Below, piece after piece: positions 1 through 6,845 of a stretch of 25,485 nt of DNA. The notes under the pieces are model-generated. The model ran no database searches. It saw only the letters and a list, made by a program, of their open reading frames with translations, and was not told the origin of the DNA. A program made the translations under genes and the position numbers. The stretch is from JABMOV01 sp964344305 (GTDB taxonomy: Bacteria > Fidelibacterota > Marinisomatia > Marinisomatales > JABMOV01). The stretch is taken from positions 1-25,485 of the forward strand of contig CAYFMT010000022.1 of assembly GCA_964344305.1 (NCBI GenBank). Reading direction: 5' to 3'. The first letter of the stretch is position 1. Each line of letters opens with the position of its first letter.

Positions 1-3
1 AAG

Positions 4-53
4 TACACCTTAACTTTTTAAATGAAAAGTCCGAAAGATTTAAAAGACTTACA
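4..53 (+). repeat. Left copy of 50-bp terminal inverted repeat
   Basis: Bases 4-53 are an exact reverse complement of the last 50 bases of the window (25436-25485). The match breaks at 54 against the base before 25436. On the right it is cut only by the window edge, so the true repeat may be longer. This copy abuts the interior of a VOC gene whose similarity to its family begins right after base 53, and the VOC reading frame meets stop codons inside the repeat (for example TAA at 41-43). The left copy therefore looks foreign to its neighbour, while the right copy is continuous with a normal gene start. An amplification or assembly chimera is the simplest reading; a real inversion junction is the alternative. 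Confidence 0.95.
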
Positions 54-328
54 CCGATCAGGTCAATTACCTCCAATGGAGCCCCTTTGAAAAAGGATCT
101 GAGTATTTCAAACCATCCAAAAAAGAATTTATGATCAACTACAGGGTTCAGCACCTTGATGAACTCGTTGAAAAACTCCGGAAGAACGGGGTGAAAGTCC
201 TAAACGAGATCGAAACGTATGACTATGGAAAATTCATTCATATCATGGACGATGAAGGGAATAAAATTGAATTATGGGAACCCGTTGATGACGCACTTAC
301 ATCCATGGGGACTAAAACCACAAAATAG
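54..328 (+). CDS. VOC (glyoxalase/bleomycin-resistance fold) protein, 5'-truncated
   Basis: This is the C-terminal part, about 90 residues, of a small vicinal-oxygen-chelate domain protein. Recognisable family features are the QWSPF segment, then FMINYRV, a helix rich in Leu/Glu/Lys, the DEIETYDYGKF strand and the closing DEGNKIELWEP, whose glutamate is the usual metal ligand of the second beta-alpha-beta-beta-beta unit. The N-terminal half is missing: the frame is open back to base 44, but similarity stops at about 54, where the terminal repeat begins. An ATG at 131 exists but lies inside the domain and is not the start. The substrate cannot be told; these stand-alone proteins are usually annotated glyoxalase-like. 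It is followed after 17 bases by a DUF1801 gene on the same strand. Confidence 0.85.
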
Positions 329-345
329 ACCCTACCAAGACAAAA

Positions 346-705
346 ATGAGTGTAACTGACAGGCGCATAGACAGGTATATCGATCAATTCCCAACTGAAA
401 CCAGGGATCGGTTGAACACGGTAAGAGAGATCGTTCGCCGGGCAGCTCCAAATGCGGACGAAACCATCAATTACCAGATCCCCACCTTTCAAATGCATGG
501 GAAAAACCTTGTCCATTTTGCAGGGTATAAACACCATATTGGTTTTTACCCAACGCCTTCCGGAATTGAAGCATTTAAGAAGGAGTTAAAACCCTATAAA
601 CCTGCCAAGGGATCCGTTAAATTTCCCCTGAAGGACCCAATTCCCTTTGATCTCATTGAAAAGATCACGACTTTCAGGGTACGTGAAATGACAGAAAAAA
701 TTTAG
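346..705 (+). CDS. DUF1801 (YdhG-like) protein
   Basis: A 119-residue single-domain protein of the DUF1801 family (relatives of YdhG and of Bacillus Fra, the frataxin-like iron chaperone). Seen here: the IDRYIDQFP opening, a helix ending in RRAAPNADETINYQIPTF, the HFAGYKHHIGFYP strand and a C-terminal FPLKDPIPFDLIEKI segment, all in family order and at the usual length. There is no signal peptide, so it is probably cytoplasmic. Biochemical roles in the family are poorly known; iron delivery is described for a few members only and should not be assumed here. No strong ribosome site precedes the ATG. A second DUF1801 member lies at 13132-13584. Confidence 0.85.
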   Translation: MSVTDRRIDRYIDQFPTETRDRLNTVREIVRRAAPNADETINYQIPTFQMHGKNLVHFAGYKHHIGFYPTPSGIEAFKKELKPYKPAKGSVKFPLKDPIPFDLIEKITTFRVREMTEKI

Positions 706-732
706 AACCAATCACAGCCAGAAAGCGAATAA

Positions 733-1284
733 ATGAATCGAAAAATATGTATACCATTATTGTTTTTACTCCTTCAAGTTGGACTTTTTTCTCAGGCCAG
801 GATAGGCTACACAAATATCGAACTGGTGCTGGCCTATATGCCAGAATCCAGTGCGGTGCAGCAATCCTTGCAGAAACATCAGCAAAAACTGGGTGAAAAA
901 CTCCAAATCAAGGAACAATACGCACAGACAATGCTTCAGGAATACATGGAAATCAAGCAACGAGAAGAAACAGGCCAGATTGTGGACCAGGTTGATTTGA
1001 GAAGCCGAGAAGAAGAATTACAAAAACTGGAAAAGGAATTGCAACAATCAGCTCAAGAAGCCGAGTATGAAATGATGGTTAAACAACAGGAAATGATGAC
1101 TCCCGTACTTGAGAAACTGCAGAAAGCCATCGATACTGTTGCCGAGCGCGAGGGCTGTACCTATGTGTTGAACCAAACAACAAGTGCCGGCGTATCCACC
1201 ATCCTTTTTGGACCTGAAGAGGATGATTTGACTGAAGCCATCATGAAGGAATTGAATATTCCAATCCCTGAATCGAATCAGTAA
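733..1284 (+). CDS. OmpH/Skp-family periplasmic chaperone (copy 1)
   Basis: A 183-residue protein with a signal peptide (basic start, Leu/Phe-rich core to about residue 20, cleavage near SQA). The mature start ARIGYTNIELVLAYMPE is the typical Skp strand. A long charged coiled coil follows at about residues 40-115, then the closing segment with EKLQKAIDTVAEREG, YVLNQT and a C-terminal IPIPE. Skp-type trimers hold unfolded outer-membrane proteins in the periplasm with their coiled-coil arms. The gene stands 10 bases before a second member, so the two are almost certainly co-transcribed. They are not next to bamA or lpxD, the usual Skp neighbours, so this may be a specialised pair. Confidence 0.9.
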   Translation: MNRKICIPLLFLLLQVGLFSQARIGYTNIELVLAYMPESSAVQQSLQKHQQKLGEKLQIKEQYAQTMLQEYMEIKQREETGQIVDQVDLRSREEELQKLEKELQQSAQEAEYEMMVKQQEMMTPVLEKLQKAIDTVAEREGCTYVLNQTTSAGVSTILFGPEEDDLTEAIMKELNIPIPESNQ

Positions 1285-1294
1285 GGCAAATCCC

Positions 1295-1813
1295 ATGAGA
1301 CAAAAATATTTACTGCTTTTGGTTTTCATGTTTACGCTTCCTCTGGCACAGAAAATTGGGTACACAAATGTTGAATTGATCATGTCCGGGTGGTCTGAGA
1401 TAAACAACATGGAAAAATCTCTATCCGAATTAGAAGAATCACTTAGACCACGCATTACTCAATTGGAAGAGCAATATCAATTGCGAGTAGAGGAATATTC
1501 CATGCTTATGAAAAGTAAACAAATGTCTGAACAGCAAGAAATTTCAATGAGAAGTGAAATTATGAATCTTAAAGGGAATATTGATGATGCGCGTGAGAAG
1601 GCTGAAGCAAGATTAAATCAGAAACGGTCAGAATTAATGACACCGCTCCAGGAAAAACTGCAAAAAGCCATAGATGAAGTTGCACAGGAAGGCGATTATA
1701 CATACATCCTCAATAATGCCATGGGAGCAGGCATCCCAACCATTCTGTACGGCATGGAAAGCCATGATGTGACTCTGGATATTGCAAAAAGACTTGGGAT
1801 CCCAATTCAATAG
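1295..1813 (+). CDS. OmpH/Skp-family periplasmic chaperone (copy 2)
   Basis: A 172-residue tandem paralogue of the preceding gene. It has a short signal peptide (LLLLVFMFTLPLAQ), the strand KIGYTNVELIMSGW, a long coiled coil (about residues 35-110, many Glu/Gln/Arg) and an end that closely tracks copy 1 (TPLQEKLQKAIDEVA, YTYILNNA, AGIPTILYG, LGIPIQ). The signal peptide and coiled-coil sequences have diverged while the C-terminal part stays similar, which indicates an old duplication. Skp acts as a homotrimer; whether the two copies form mixed trimers cannot be told from sequence. The start follows copy 1 by 10 bases with no strong ribosome site, which suggests translational coupling. Confidence 0.9.
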   Translation: MRQKYLLLLVFMFTLPLAQKIGYTNVELIMSGWSEINNMEKSLSELEESLRPRITQLEEQYQLRVEEYSMLMKSKQMSEQQEISMRSEIMNLKGNIDDAREKAEARLNQKRSELMTPLQEKLQKAIDEVAQEGDYTYILNNAMGAGIPTILYGMESHDVTLDIAKRLGIPIQ

Positions 1814-1845
1814 AAAATTCTTAAAACGATATACCTGAATTCAGT

Positions 1846-3156
1846 ATGAAGTATAAACCAGAACCCTATGTGAAACTGTCACATCCTGAATGGAGTAAAA
1901 ACGCCACTATTTATGAATTAAACCTTCGACAGTACACACCAGAAGGGTCCTTCAAGGCATTTGAATCCCACCTTCCACGGTTGAAGGATATTGGAGTGGA
2001 TATTCTCTGGCTCATGCCCATCCATCCAATTGGTGTTAAAAACCGAAAGGGAACTATGGGCAGCTATTATGCTGTTCGCGATTACCTGAATGTCAATCCT
2101 GAATTCGGTACCATGGATGATTTTAAGCGGCTGGTCTCCGCCATTCATGATCATGGGATGTATGTGATCCTGGACTGGGTAGCAAACCACACTGCCTGCG
2201 ATAATCACCTGGTTCAGGTTCATCCGGACTGGTATAAGAAATCAACTCGTGGAGATTTTATTCCTACTCCATGGAGAGACTATTCTGATATTTATGAACT
2301 GGATTATTCAAGTCTTGAATTGAGAGAATACATGTCCGATGCCCTGGCATTTTGGGTTCGTGAGACTGGAATTGATGGGTATCGATGTGATGTAGCGGAT
2401 TTTGTACCGGTGGATTTCTGGGAGATGGTTCGAAGCCGACTGGAGGCTATCAGACCCATATTCATGCTGGCAGAAAGTGAAACCAGGGATCTCCATAGAA
2501 AAGCATTTGATATGACGTATTCGTGGTCTTTATGGGAACATTTGCATGGCATCTGTAGCGGAACCCGTCCAATGTGGAATCTAACGGAAATGTATTTGAC
2601 TGAGCACCAGTGCATATGGCCATCCGATGGGTACCGAATGAATTTTATTGATAACCACGACAAAAATTCCTGGGAAGGGACACAATTTTCCAATTTTGGC
2701 GATGGACTTGAGGCGGCCATTGTTCTAAGCGTAATGATAGAGGGCATGCCTCTCCTTTATTCAGGTCAGGAGGCAGGGCTTGACAAATCCCTGGCATTTT
2801 TTGAAAAGGATTCCATTCAATGGAAACCACACAGAATTGGTGATTTGTATAAAAAGCTGTTCGCATTAAAACATGAAAATCGAGCACTCTGGAATGGGGA
2901 TTCCGGTGGTCGAATGATTGAAATCCATCATGATCAAATAGACACCGTCCTTGCTTTCTTCAGGAAAAAGGAGAACGATGCCATTGTAGCCATCGTGAAT
3001 TTGAGTGCGGATCCAATAAGCGTAAACCTTGATACGGGTGACTGTATCGGTCAATACACTGAACTTTTTACCGGTGAATCCAGGGAGTTGGAATCCGGCA
3101 CAATCCTTTCCATGAGGCCATGGCAATCTATTGTTTATCATCGTTCTGGAATGTGA
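1846..3156 (+). CDS. GH13 alpha-amylase-family glycoside hydrolase
   Basis: A 436-residue alpha-glucan-active enzyme of family GH13. The catalytic (beta/alpha)8 barrel carries the conserved regions in order: region I DWVANH (residues 110-115), region II GYRCDVADF with nucleophile Asp182, region III LAESE with acid/base Glu210, and region IV FIDNHD with transition-state Asp272. The chain begins with NATIYELNLRQYTPEGSF, typical of short amylase-like enzymes, and ends in a small beta domain C (about residues 360-436). There is no signal peptide, so it should act in the cytoplasm on maltodextrins. It could be a hydrolase or a transglycosidase; sequence alone does not decide. No other glycan gene is adjacent, although a GH97 lies at 18422. 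Confidence 0.93.
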   Translation: MKYKPEPYVKLSHPEWSKNATIYELNLRQYTPEGSFKAFESHLPRLKDIGVDILWLMPIHPIGVKNRKGTMGSYYAVRDYLNVNPEFGTMDDFKRLVSAIHDHGMYVILDWVANHTACDNHLVQVHPDWYKKSTRGDFIPTPWRDYSDIYELDYSSLELREYMSDALAFWVRETGIDGYRCDVADFVPVDFWEMVRSRLEAIRPIFMLAESETRDLHRKAFDMTYSWSLWEHLHGICSGTRPMWNLTEMYLTEHQCIWPSDGYRMNFIDNHDKNSWEGTQFSNFGDGLEAAIVLSVMIEGMPLLYSGQEAGLDKSLAFFEKDSIQWKPHRIGDLYKKLFALKHENRALWNGDSGGRMIEIHHDQIDTVLAFFRKKENDAIVAIVNLSADPISVNLDTGDCIGQYTELFTGESRELESGTILSMRPWQSIVYHRSGM

Positions 3157-3189
3157 TATTAAAATTTGATACACTCTCCATAGGAAATC

Positions 3190-3194
3190 GGAGG
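3190..3194 (+). promoter_or_regulatory. Ribosome site fixing the PEBP start
   Basis: GGAGG at 3190-3194 lies six bases before the ATG at 3201. It favours this start over the in-frame ATG at 3120, which lies inside the preceding GH13 gene and would put 27 unrelated residues before the signal peptide. Confidence 0.75.
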
Positions 3195-3200
3195 TTTGAT

Positions 3201-3743
3201 ATGAAATCCACAGCGAATTTTCTCATTCTTGGACTGTTTCTAAGCATTGGGTCAACCCAGGTTTTTACACTAAAGAGTATTGATTTCGGTGGTCAGATCA
3301 CACTTGAGCAGGTCTATGATGGATTCGGATGCACCGGTCAAAATATATCACCGGAACTCACCTGGGAAAACCCTCCTGAGGGTACCAAGAGTTTTGCCAT
3401 TACCATGTTTGACCCTGATGCCCCTACCGGTAGCGGTTGGTGGCACTGGATTGTGTTTGATATTCCTGTAAACATCCTCTCCCTGGATGCTGGTGCCGGT
3501 GATCCTGATTCAAAAATGGCTCCAAAAAACGCCATCCAGAGTCTGACGAATTATGGCACAGAGGGCTACGGTGGTCCTTGCCCCCCGACCGGTCACGGAT
3601 TTCATCAGTACATCATTACAATTCATGCCCTGAGTGTGGAGACACTTGGCCTTGATGATACGGCTCAGCCTGCCCTTGCAGGATTCTATATCAATGCCAA
3701 TACCATTCAGAAGGCATCCATTATCGCTTACTACCAGCGATAA
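3201..3743 (+). CDS. Exported YbhB/YbcL-type PEBP (Raf kinase inhibitor-like) protein
   Basis: A 180-residue phosphatidylethanolamine-binding-protein family member. Family marks are ELTWENPPEGTKSFAITMFDPDAP (residues about 51-74), WWHWIVFDIP, and YGGPCPPTGHGFHQY near the anion-binding pocket. The start at 3201 gives a clean signal peptide (MKSTANFLILGLFLSIGSTQ), so the protein is probably periplasmic. Bacterial members such as E. coli YbhB/YbcL have no settled biochemical role; ligand-binding or inhibitory functions have been proposed. It ends 14 bases before the convergent Spy-like gene, leaving no room for a large terminator. Confidence 0.9.
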   Translation: MKSTANFLILGLFLSIGSTQVFTLKSIDFGGQITLEQVYDGFGCTGQNISPELTWENPPEGTKSFAITMFDPDAPTGSGWWHWIVFDIPVNILSLDAGAGDPDSKMAPKNAIQSLTNYGTEGYGGPCPPTGHGFHQYIITIHALSVETLGLDDTAQPALAGFYINANTIQKASIIAYYQR

Positions 3744-3757
3744 GATTCTAGACTGGT

Positions 3758-4207
3758 TTATTTCCTGCCATAACCACGTTGAGGAGGACGTTGTCTTTTA
3801 CCGTCAGGACGTCTTTCTTCATGCATGGCTTGATACTTCTTTTTCTGTTCCTCAGTAAGAATAGATAAAATATTCTTTTCCAGTTCCTCCCGATGATTTC
3901 TTGAGCTATCAAGCTGACGTTTAGTGTTCTTTCCCTTGTCCTCAATCCGACCCATCCTGCTTCGGTCATTAACCATTCCATGCGCAGGTTGGTTGTCTTT
4001 CATATCTTTCACGTGGGTTAGATAAATCCCAAGGATTTGTTCACGCTGGTCATCCGTAAGGGACAATTCCAACGTCATTCTATCCACTGTTTCCAATATC
4101 CGGTCTTCGTCCAGACGTGCAGGTGGTTCACCGCGTCCCTGTGGTGGTTGAGAAATTCCCAGGGCCAAAATAAATAGCGGTGTAAGTAATAAGGCAATCC
4201 GTTTCAA
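3758..4207 (-). CDS. Exported Spy/CpxP-like LTxxQ-motif protein
   Basis: A 149-residue protein read on the minus strand, with a signal peptide (MKRIALLLTPLFILALGIS) followed by a Pro/Gly-rich linker and two helices that each carry an LTxxQ-like motif: LSLTDDQREQI (about residue 49) and SILTEEQKKKY (about residue 116). That pairing is characteristic of Spy/CpxP-type periplasmic proteins, which act as ATP-independent chaperones or stress sensors. The tail is Arg/Gly/Pro-rich. The start is TTG, preceded at six bases by AAGGAGT; the nearby ATG upstream (minus strand) reads into a stop after six codons. Assignment is to a motif class, not to a proven orthologue. Confidence 0.7.
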   Translation of the reverse strand: MKRIALLLTPLFILALGISQPPQGRGEPPARLDEDRILETVDRMTLELSLTDDQREQILGIYLTHVKDMKDNQPAHGMVNDRSRMGRIEDKGKNTKRQLDSSRNHREELEKNILSILTEEQKKKYQAMHEERRPDGKRQRPPQRGYGRK

Positions 4208-4213
4208 AACGTT

Positions 4214-4220
4214 ACTCCTT
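4214..4220 (-). promoter_or_regulatory. Ribosome site supporting a TTG start
   Basis: The minus strand reads AAGGAGT here, six bases before the TTG at 4207-4205. It is the main reason to accept the non-ATG start for the Spy-like gene. Confidence 0.75.
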
Positions 4221-4313
4221 TCATGCCAGTTGCTATATCAGACAATTGGAAAACCTATTGGTTAAATCTGTGCTTCACAGTTTATATTGTCTTACAAATA
4301 ACAGGCAGATATT
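4221..4313. promoter_or_regulatory. Divergent intergenic region with small palindrome
   Basis: This gap separates the minus-strand Spy-like gene from the plus-strand DUF1059 gene, so promoters for both should lie here. A 5-bp inverted repeat CTGTG-CTT-CACAG sits at 4268-4280. It lies between a TTGGTT (about 4259-4264) and a TATATT (about 4283-4288) that could serve as loose -35 and -10 elements for the DUF1059 gene. The placement would suit an operator, but the elements are weak and short. Confidence 0.3.
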
Positions 4314-4562
4314 ATGAAAACAAAAACGATGACATGTCAACAGCTTGGTGGTGCATGCAGTGAAACTTTTTCAGCAGAAACATTTGAAGAAATAGCCGAG
4401 TTAAGCAAACAACACGGGATGGAGATGTTTAAAAAGGGAGATAAGCCCCATTTATCGGCAATGGAAAACATGCAGGAGAAAATGCAGGATCCTGAGAAAA
4501 TGAAGGCATGGTTTCAGGATCGCAAAGATGAGTTTGATGCATTACCCTGGGATGGTTCCTGA
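4314..4562 (+). CDS. DUF1059 small protein
   Basis: An 82-residue cytoplasmic protein with the DUF1059 signature: MTCQQLGGACSETFSAETFEEI (two cysteines, residues 8 and 15), followed by a helix and the QHGMEMF motif. The C-terminal half is Met/Lys/Glu-rich with the repeated MQEKMQDPEKM pattern, then DEFDALPWDG. The family is widespread and of unknown function. Length is at the upper end of the usual range because of the Met-rich tail. It is separated by 68 AT-rich bases from the regulator gene that opens the next operon. Confidence 0.8.
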   Translation: MKTKTMTCQQLGGACSETFSAETFEEIAELSKQHGMEMFKKGDKPHLSAMENMQEKMQDPEKMKAWFQDRKDEFDALPWDGS

Positions 4563-4588
4563 TAAACAGTCGTTTCCATATACAATAA

Positions 4589-4622
4589 TTAAATATTTTT
4601 TAATAAATGTAATATTATTTAA
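4589..4622 (+). promoter_or_regulatory. AT-rich inverted repeat upstream of regulator
   Basis: TTAAATA at 4589-4595 is mirrored by TATTTAA at 4616-4622, with a 20-base spacer, directly before the XRE-cupin gene (start 4631). XRE-cupin regulators commonly bind palindromes near their own start and autoregulate. The whole stretch is very AT-rich, so such a repeat can arise by chance. It is the best operator or promoter candidate for the 4631-10807 operon. Confidence 0.3.
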
Positions 4623-4630
4623 TTTCTCTC

Positions 4631-5188
4631 ATGATGGATTTAATGGGAGAACGAATCAAACGCCGTCGTGAAAGCCTGAATATCCAGGCCGGGGATCTGG
4701 CAGCATCCATTGGTGTCACTGCAAGCCTCATTTCTCAGATCGAACGGGCTAAGGCGTTTCCTTCCATACTAACCCTGAAAAAAATAGCAGATGCTCTCCA
4801 TATTACGGTGGGAGAACTCATTGGAGAAAACAGCAATTTAAATGAGCACCCTGTGGTTGCACTGGAAGACAGGAAATTCGTGAAAAAGAATCAGACTGGA
4901 ACGTCTTCCTATCTCCTGTCCAATCACGATCAATCGAAACTCATGGATCCATTTGTACTTGAGTTTCAGAAAAATGCAGATTCATCGGACATCATGACGA
5001 CCAACAACCCCGGTCAGGAGTACTGCTACGTGATCAAAGGAAGTTTTGATGTTCACATCGGGTCGGAAAAATACAGTATTAAGAAGGGTGACAGTTTCTA
5101 TTTCACCTCCAACGAAAACCATCTTTTTGCAAATACACATACAGGCACATCTCAGTTATTGTGGATTGTAAACCAAACATCCATATAA
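4631..5188 (+). CDS. XRE-family HTH regulator with C-terminal cupin
   Basis: A 185-residue transcription factor. The N-terminal lambda-repressor-like helix-turn-helix spans about residues 7-65 (GERIKRRRESLNI, LAASIGVTASLISQIERAKAFPSI). The C-terminal cupin barrel spans about 105-182 (GQEYCYVIKGSFDVHIG, then IKKGDSFYFTSNENH). This architecture is common among repressors and activators that sit beside and control small catabolic operons, with the cupin sensing a metabolite. It lies 22 bases upstream of the aminomutase gene in the same direction, so it probably senses the pathway substrate or an intermediate. No clear ribosome site precedes the ATG at 4631; ATG 4634 is an equal alternative. Confidence 0.9.
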   Translation: MMDLMGERIKRRRESLNIQAGDLAASIGVTASLISQIERAKAFPSILTLKKIADALHITVGELIGENSNLNEHPVVALEDRKFVKKNQTGTSSYLLSNHDQSKLMDPFVLEFQKNADSSDIMTTNNPGQEYCYVIKGSFDVHIGSEKYSIKKGDSFYFTSNENHLFANTHTGTSQLLWIVNQTSI

Positions 5189-5210
5189 CAAAATCTTAAA
5201 GGAGTAAACT

Positions 5211-6842
5211 ATGGCTTTAACAACAAAAGATATCCTTGAGGAAAGCGGATCAGTTGATATTCAGCATTTCTCTCACTCCGATATCCATAAACTTATGGAT
5301 CAGCATGAACTGAGTGAAGAAGCCCGTTCTATTATCGAACGTGAAAACCTTTTACCACCATCCCTCCTGTACAGGCTCCATAACACATTCCCACATCATT
5401 CCATACTGAAACGACAATCGGAACCCCTGTTCAAGGGGAAAAGCAAATACACTGGGATTTCTGGATTTCGTGAAGTATGTGGTACGCTGGAGAAAAATGG
5501 GATCACGCTTACTCACATCAGGGAAAGGGAATTATTTGTTGAAGTCTATGCATTTCTGGCCACAAAACATGTGCTGAACACTATCAACTGGAATGACTTT
5601 GAAAATGATCCTGTATTTCAGCTCATCATTCCACAACCCAATATGATTGAGCCTGAAGTTGTTAAAGGTTATATCGATATTGAAGATCCGGTCGAAAGGA
5701 TGAACTATGTGGTGGCATACAGGGATAAAACCAATCCCCATGATGGCAAACAGATCCTGAACCGACCTTCTTTTTATTCAGAAGATGGTGAAATTGAAGC
5801 GGTTGATGGTGGGCAGCATAAATACCCACAGTGTTTCCTGCTGTTTGATAAAACCACCCAGGGATGTTATGCTTACTGTACGTATTGTTTCCGTCATGCA
5901 CAGGTCCGTGGTGATGAAGATATGTTTATCCAGGATGATGTGCTTCAGGTACAGGAATACTGGCGCAAGCACACGGAGATCACCGATATTCTCATTACGG
6001 GTGGTGATGCCGGATATATGCCCACCAAACGATTGCATCAATACCTTGACCCCATCATTGAAGACCCAACATTGATGCATATAAAAACAATCCGAATTGC
6101 CTCCAGGGCCATTACCTATGAACCGGGAGTGGTAGTGAATCCTGACTATGATGGTACCCTTGCCCTGTTCAAAAAACTTATTGATAATGGTATTCAGGTA
6201 CTGTGGATGGGACATTTTTCCACCCCAAAGGAAATGCTGAACATCCACACCATTGCTGCCATCCGCCGTTTACGGAATCATGGGATCAATGTCCGTAGCC
6301 AGAGCCCCATCATGAATCATATCAGTCTTTTCATGGATGAACAAGGTGTGGTGGATATCGATCGATCCGCCCAGAACTGGATCGACCTGGCACATATTCT
6401 TATGATGCTCGGCATGCAGTTCCATTCCATTTATTGTGCACGTCCCACCGGAGAACATGATTATTTCACAGCACCTCTTAGGGATATCAATGAAATTTTC
6501 AGTAAGATTTATCGATCCCTGCCATCGGAAGGCAGACCCTCTCGATACATCACCATGACATCTTCCGCAGGAAAAATCTCCCTGTTGGGTGAAGTGGAAG
6601 TGAATGGAGAAAAAGCCTTTGCCCTGAAATTCAATGAGGGTCGAAACATCAAGTGGCTGGATAAGGTTTTTCTTACAAAATGGGATGAGAAAGAAAATAC
6701 CATTGAGAAACTCGTCCCTTACGATACAGAAACACATTTCTTCGAAGAAGAGTTAAAAGAAATTGAAACAACTCTGGAAGATGCCTTTAATGCATCTTTT
6801 AAACCCGAAGAAAAGGTACTTGAACCAATTGAAATAGACTAA
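5211..6842 (+). CDS. KamA-family radical SAM 2,3-aminomutase, probably for a dicarboxylic amino acid
   Basis: A 543-residue radical-SAM, PLP-dependent aminomutase. The [4Fe-4S] motif is Cys219-x3-Cys223-x2-Cys226. Arg228 matches the carboxylate-binding Arg134 of clostridial lysine 2,3-aminomutase (LAM), TGGDAG (263-268) is the SAM/PLP glycine loop, and Lys455 matches the PLP lysine 337. The two aspartates that hold the lysine side chain in LAM (293 and 330) align with Arg411 (IYCARPTG) and about Thr448. Glutamate 2,3-aminomutase likewise replaces them with Lys and Asn, so an acidic side chain is likely bound here. The C-terminal zinc cysteines of LAM are absent and the N-terminus is about 90 residues longer. 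A strong ribosome site (AAAGGAGT, 5198-5205) precedes the ATG. The family is certain; the substrate is inferred. Confidence 0.92.
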   Translation: MALTTKDILEESGSVDIQHFSHSDIHKLMDQHELSEEARSIIERENLLPPSLLYRLHNTFPHHSILKRQSEPLFKGKSKYTGISGFREVCGTLEKNGITLTHIRERELFVEVYAFLATKHVLNTINWNDFENDPVFQLIIPQPNMIEPEVVKGYIDIEDPVERMNYVVAYRDKTNPHDGKQILNRPSFYSEDGEIEAVDGGQHKYPQCFLLFDKTTQGCYAYCTYCFRHAQVRGDEDMFIQDDVLQVQEYWRKHTEITDILITGGDAGYMPTKRLHQYLDPIIEDPTLMHIKTIRIASRAITYEPGVVVNPDYDGTLALFKKLIDNGIQVLWMGHFSTPKEMLNIHTIAAIRRLRNHGINVRSQSPIMNHISLFMDEQGVVDIDRSAQNWIDLAHILMMLGMQFHSIYCARPTGEHDYFTAPLRDINEIFSKIYRSLPSEGRPSRYITMTSSAGKISLLGEVEVNGEKAFALKFNEGRNIKWLDKVFLTKWDEKENTIEKLVPYDTETHFFEEELKEIETTLEDAFNASFKPEEKVLEPIEID

Positions 6843-6845
6843 TCA

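Noticed and set aside
5785..6075. 96-residue overlapping frame inside the aminomutase gene, and the many antisense frames
   Set aside because: They have no ribosome sites, no recognisable motifs, and composition consistent with frame-shifted shadows of the real genes.
5211..6842. Simple call as lysine 2,3-aminomutase
   Set aside because: Both side-chain-binding aspartates of the lysine enzyme are missing and no lysine-fermentation genes accompany it.
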